Source: Massilia sp. Bi118
Lineage (GTDB): Bacteria; Pseudomonadota; Gammaproteobacteria; Burkholderiales; Burkholderiaceae_D
Direction of reading: 5' to 3'
Assembly (NCBI RefSeq): GCF_918697865.1
Contig: NZ_CAKKMV010000016.1
Span: 1-64,000, forward strand
Length of the DNA: 64,000 nucleotides
Under the pieces are notes generated by a model. That model had not been told where the DNA came from, searched no databases, and saw only the letters and a list, made by a program, of their open reading frames with translations. Positions 63,194 to 64,000 of this stretch are shown here, in pieces; the first letter of the stretch is position 1; every line of letters starts with the position of its first letter. The position numbers were made by a program, and so were the translations under genes.

Positions 63194-63993
63194 ACGCCAT
63201 CCACCTGGGCGCCTGGGACCTGCTGGCGGCGGCCGTGCTGATCCTGGTCGACGCCGCGCTCTCGCTGGCGCTGCGCCTTGGCGTGCATCGCCAGATCCTG
63301 GTCGCCGCCGTGCGCATGGTGCTGCAGCTGGCCATCGTCGGCATGGTGCTGCGCAGCGTGTTCGCCTCCGCCTCGCCTTGGGCGACCGGCGCCGTGATCC
63401 TCTTCATGATCGGCGCCGCCGCGCGCGAGGTTGCGACCCGGCCGAAGCAGCGCCTGAAGCGGCGGATGAATTACCAGATCAGCGCCGCGGTGGTCGCCTG
63501 CGCCGGCTTCGCCACCGTGCTGCTGGCCCTTACCACGGCGGTGCGTCCGGACCCGTGGTATGCGCCACGCTATGCGATCCCGCTGATGGGCATCGTGCTG
63601 GGCAGCGTGCTGAATGCGGCCTCGCTGGCGCTGGACGGCATCCTCGACGGCGTGGTGCGCGAGCGCGCGCGCATCGAGGCGCGGCTGGCGCTGGGCGCGT
63701 CCTTCCGCGAGGCGATCGGGCCGCTGGTGCGCAATGCGACCCGGCGCGGCATGATTCCGGTGGCGAACCAGATGTCGGCCGCCGGCATCATCACCCTGCC
63801 CGGCATCATGACCGGCCAGCTGCTGGCCGGGATGGACCCAATGGAAGCGGTGAAGTACCAGATCCTGCTGATGTTCCTGCTGGCCGGCGCCAGCGGCCTG
63901 GCCTCGGCCGGCGCCGCGCTGCTGGCGGTGCGGGCGCTGAGCGACCACCGCCATCGCCTGCGCCTCGACCGATTGCGCTCTCAAGCCAGATAG
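63190..63993 (+). CDS. fetB: Iron export ABC transporter permease, FetB-like (UPF0014)
   Basis: This 267-residue inner-membrane permease has seven or so TM helices of the UPF0014/FetB family. Typical regions are RQILVAAVRMVLQLAIVGMVL, PLMGIVLGSVLNAASLALD, and the coupling stretch ALGASFREAIGPLVRNATRRGMIP with GIITLPGIMTGQLL. The ATG overlaps the fetA stop (ATGA). It ends 7 bases before the window edge and is complete. Confidence 0.9.
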   Translation: MNAIHLGAWDLLAAAVLILVDAALSLALRLGVHRQILVAAVRMVLQLAIVGMVLRSVFASASPWATGAVILFMIGAAAREVATRPKQRLKRRMNYQISAAVVACAGFATVLLALTTAVRPDPWYAPRYAIPLMGIVLGSVLNAASLALDGILDGVVRERARIEARLALGASFREAIGPLVRNATRRGMIPVANQMSAAGIITLPGIMTGQLLAGMDPMEAVKYQILLMFLLAGASGLASAGAALLAVRALSDHRHRLRLDRLRSQAR

Positions 63994-64000
63994 GTGGCGC

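Overview
The window looks like chromosome from a GC-rich betaproteobacterium of the Oxalobacteraceae, most like Massilia, Duganella or Janthinobacterium. The reasons are the protein families, the hairpin repeats carrying GTCGTTCCCGCGAAGGCGGG, a PEP-CTERM protein and a CqsA/LqsA-type quorum-sensing locus. This placement is inference; there is no rRNA in the window. I saw no tRNA, CRISPR array, insertion sequence, phage gene or origin. No gap between genes exceeds about 245 bases, and bases 1-216 hold no gene I can support.

Layout. 217-6383: a DUF2231-type membrane protein with a PQQ sugar dehydrogenase lipoprotein, then an RND pump and its adaptor on the minus strand. 6627-8586: a diguanylate cyclase and CheV. 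8811-11808: a divergent Lrp-type regulator with dadA and a catabolic alanine racemase. 11899-15128: DNA polymerase II and a DUF455 ferritin-like protein. 15178-23871: one long minus-strand operon that runs from a lanthanide-type PQQ alcohol dehydrogenase (xoxF) and its xoxJ-like partner, through a cytochrome c, to a complete caa3-type cytochrome oxidase with its CtaG assembly factor. Most junctions are 4-base ATGA overlaps, so substrate oxidation and oxygen reduction appear to be one expression unit.

24035-31250: an alpha-hydroxyketone quorum-sensing locus. It has a CqsA-type autoinducer synthase, a divergent membrane histidine kinase and a response regulator. Downstream of the synthase, on the same strand, lie a methyltransferase, a DUF2156 acyltransferase and a fatty acyl reductase, which may tailor the signal or related lipids. 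Two FNR/ANR-like boxes lie between synthase and kinase. A PEP-CTERM protein, an EamA transporter and zwf follow.

34848-47720: a pectin utilisation locus. It holds a GntR/FadR-type regulator, an alpha/beta hydrolase, a GH105 hydrolase, a DUF4861 protein, a TonB receptor, a CE12 acetylesterase, a GH28-CE8 fusion and a Tat-exported GH28 enzyme. Two promoters carry the same pair of TGG-N5-CCA operators at identical 19-bp spacing, a probable regulon signature.

47781-63993: housekeeping and accessory genes. These are malic enzyme, an antibiotic-biosynthesis-type monooxygenase, a flavin reductase, two universal stress proteins flanking a hemerythrin-like frame, a PhaC-like hydrolase, a TauE exporter next to lldD, a TRIC channel, a xanthine/uracil permease, fdhD, a DUF3943 protein, and a FetAB-like ABC exporter that ends just inside the window.

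Four hairpin repeats (two families) sit on or within a few bases of gene stop codons.
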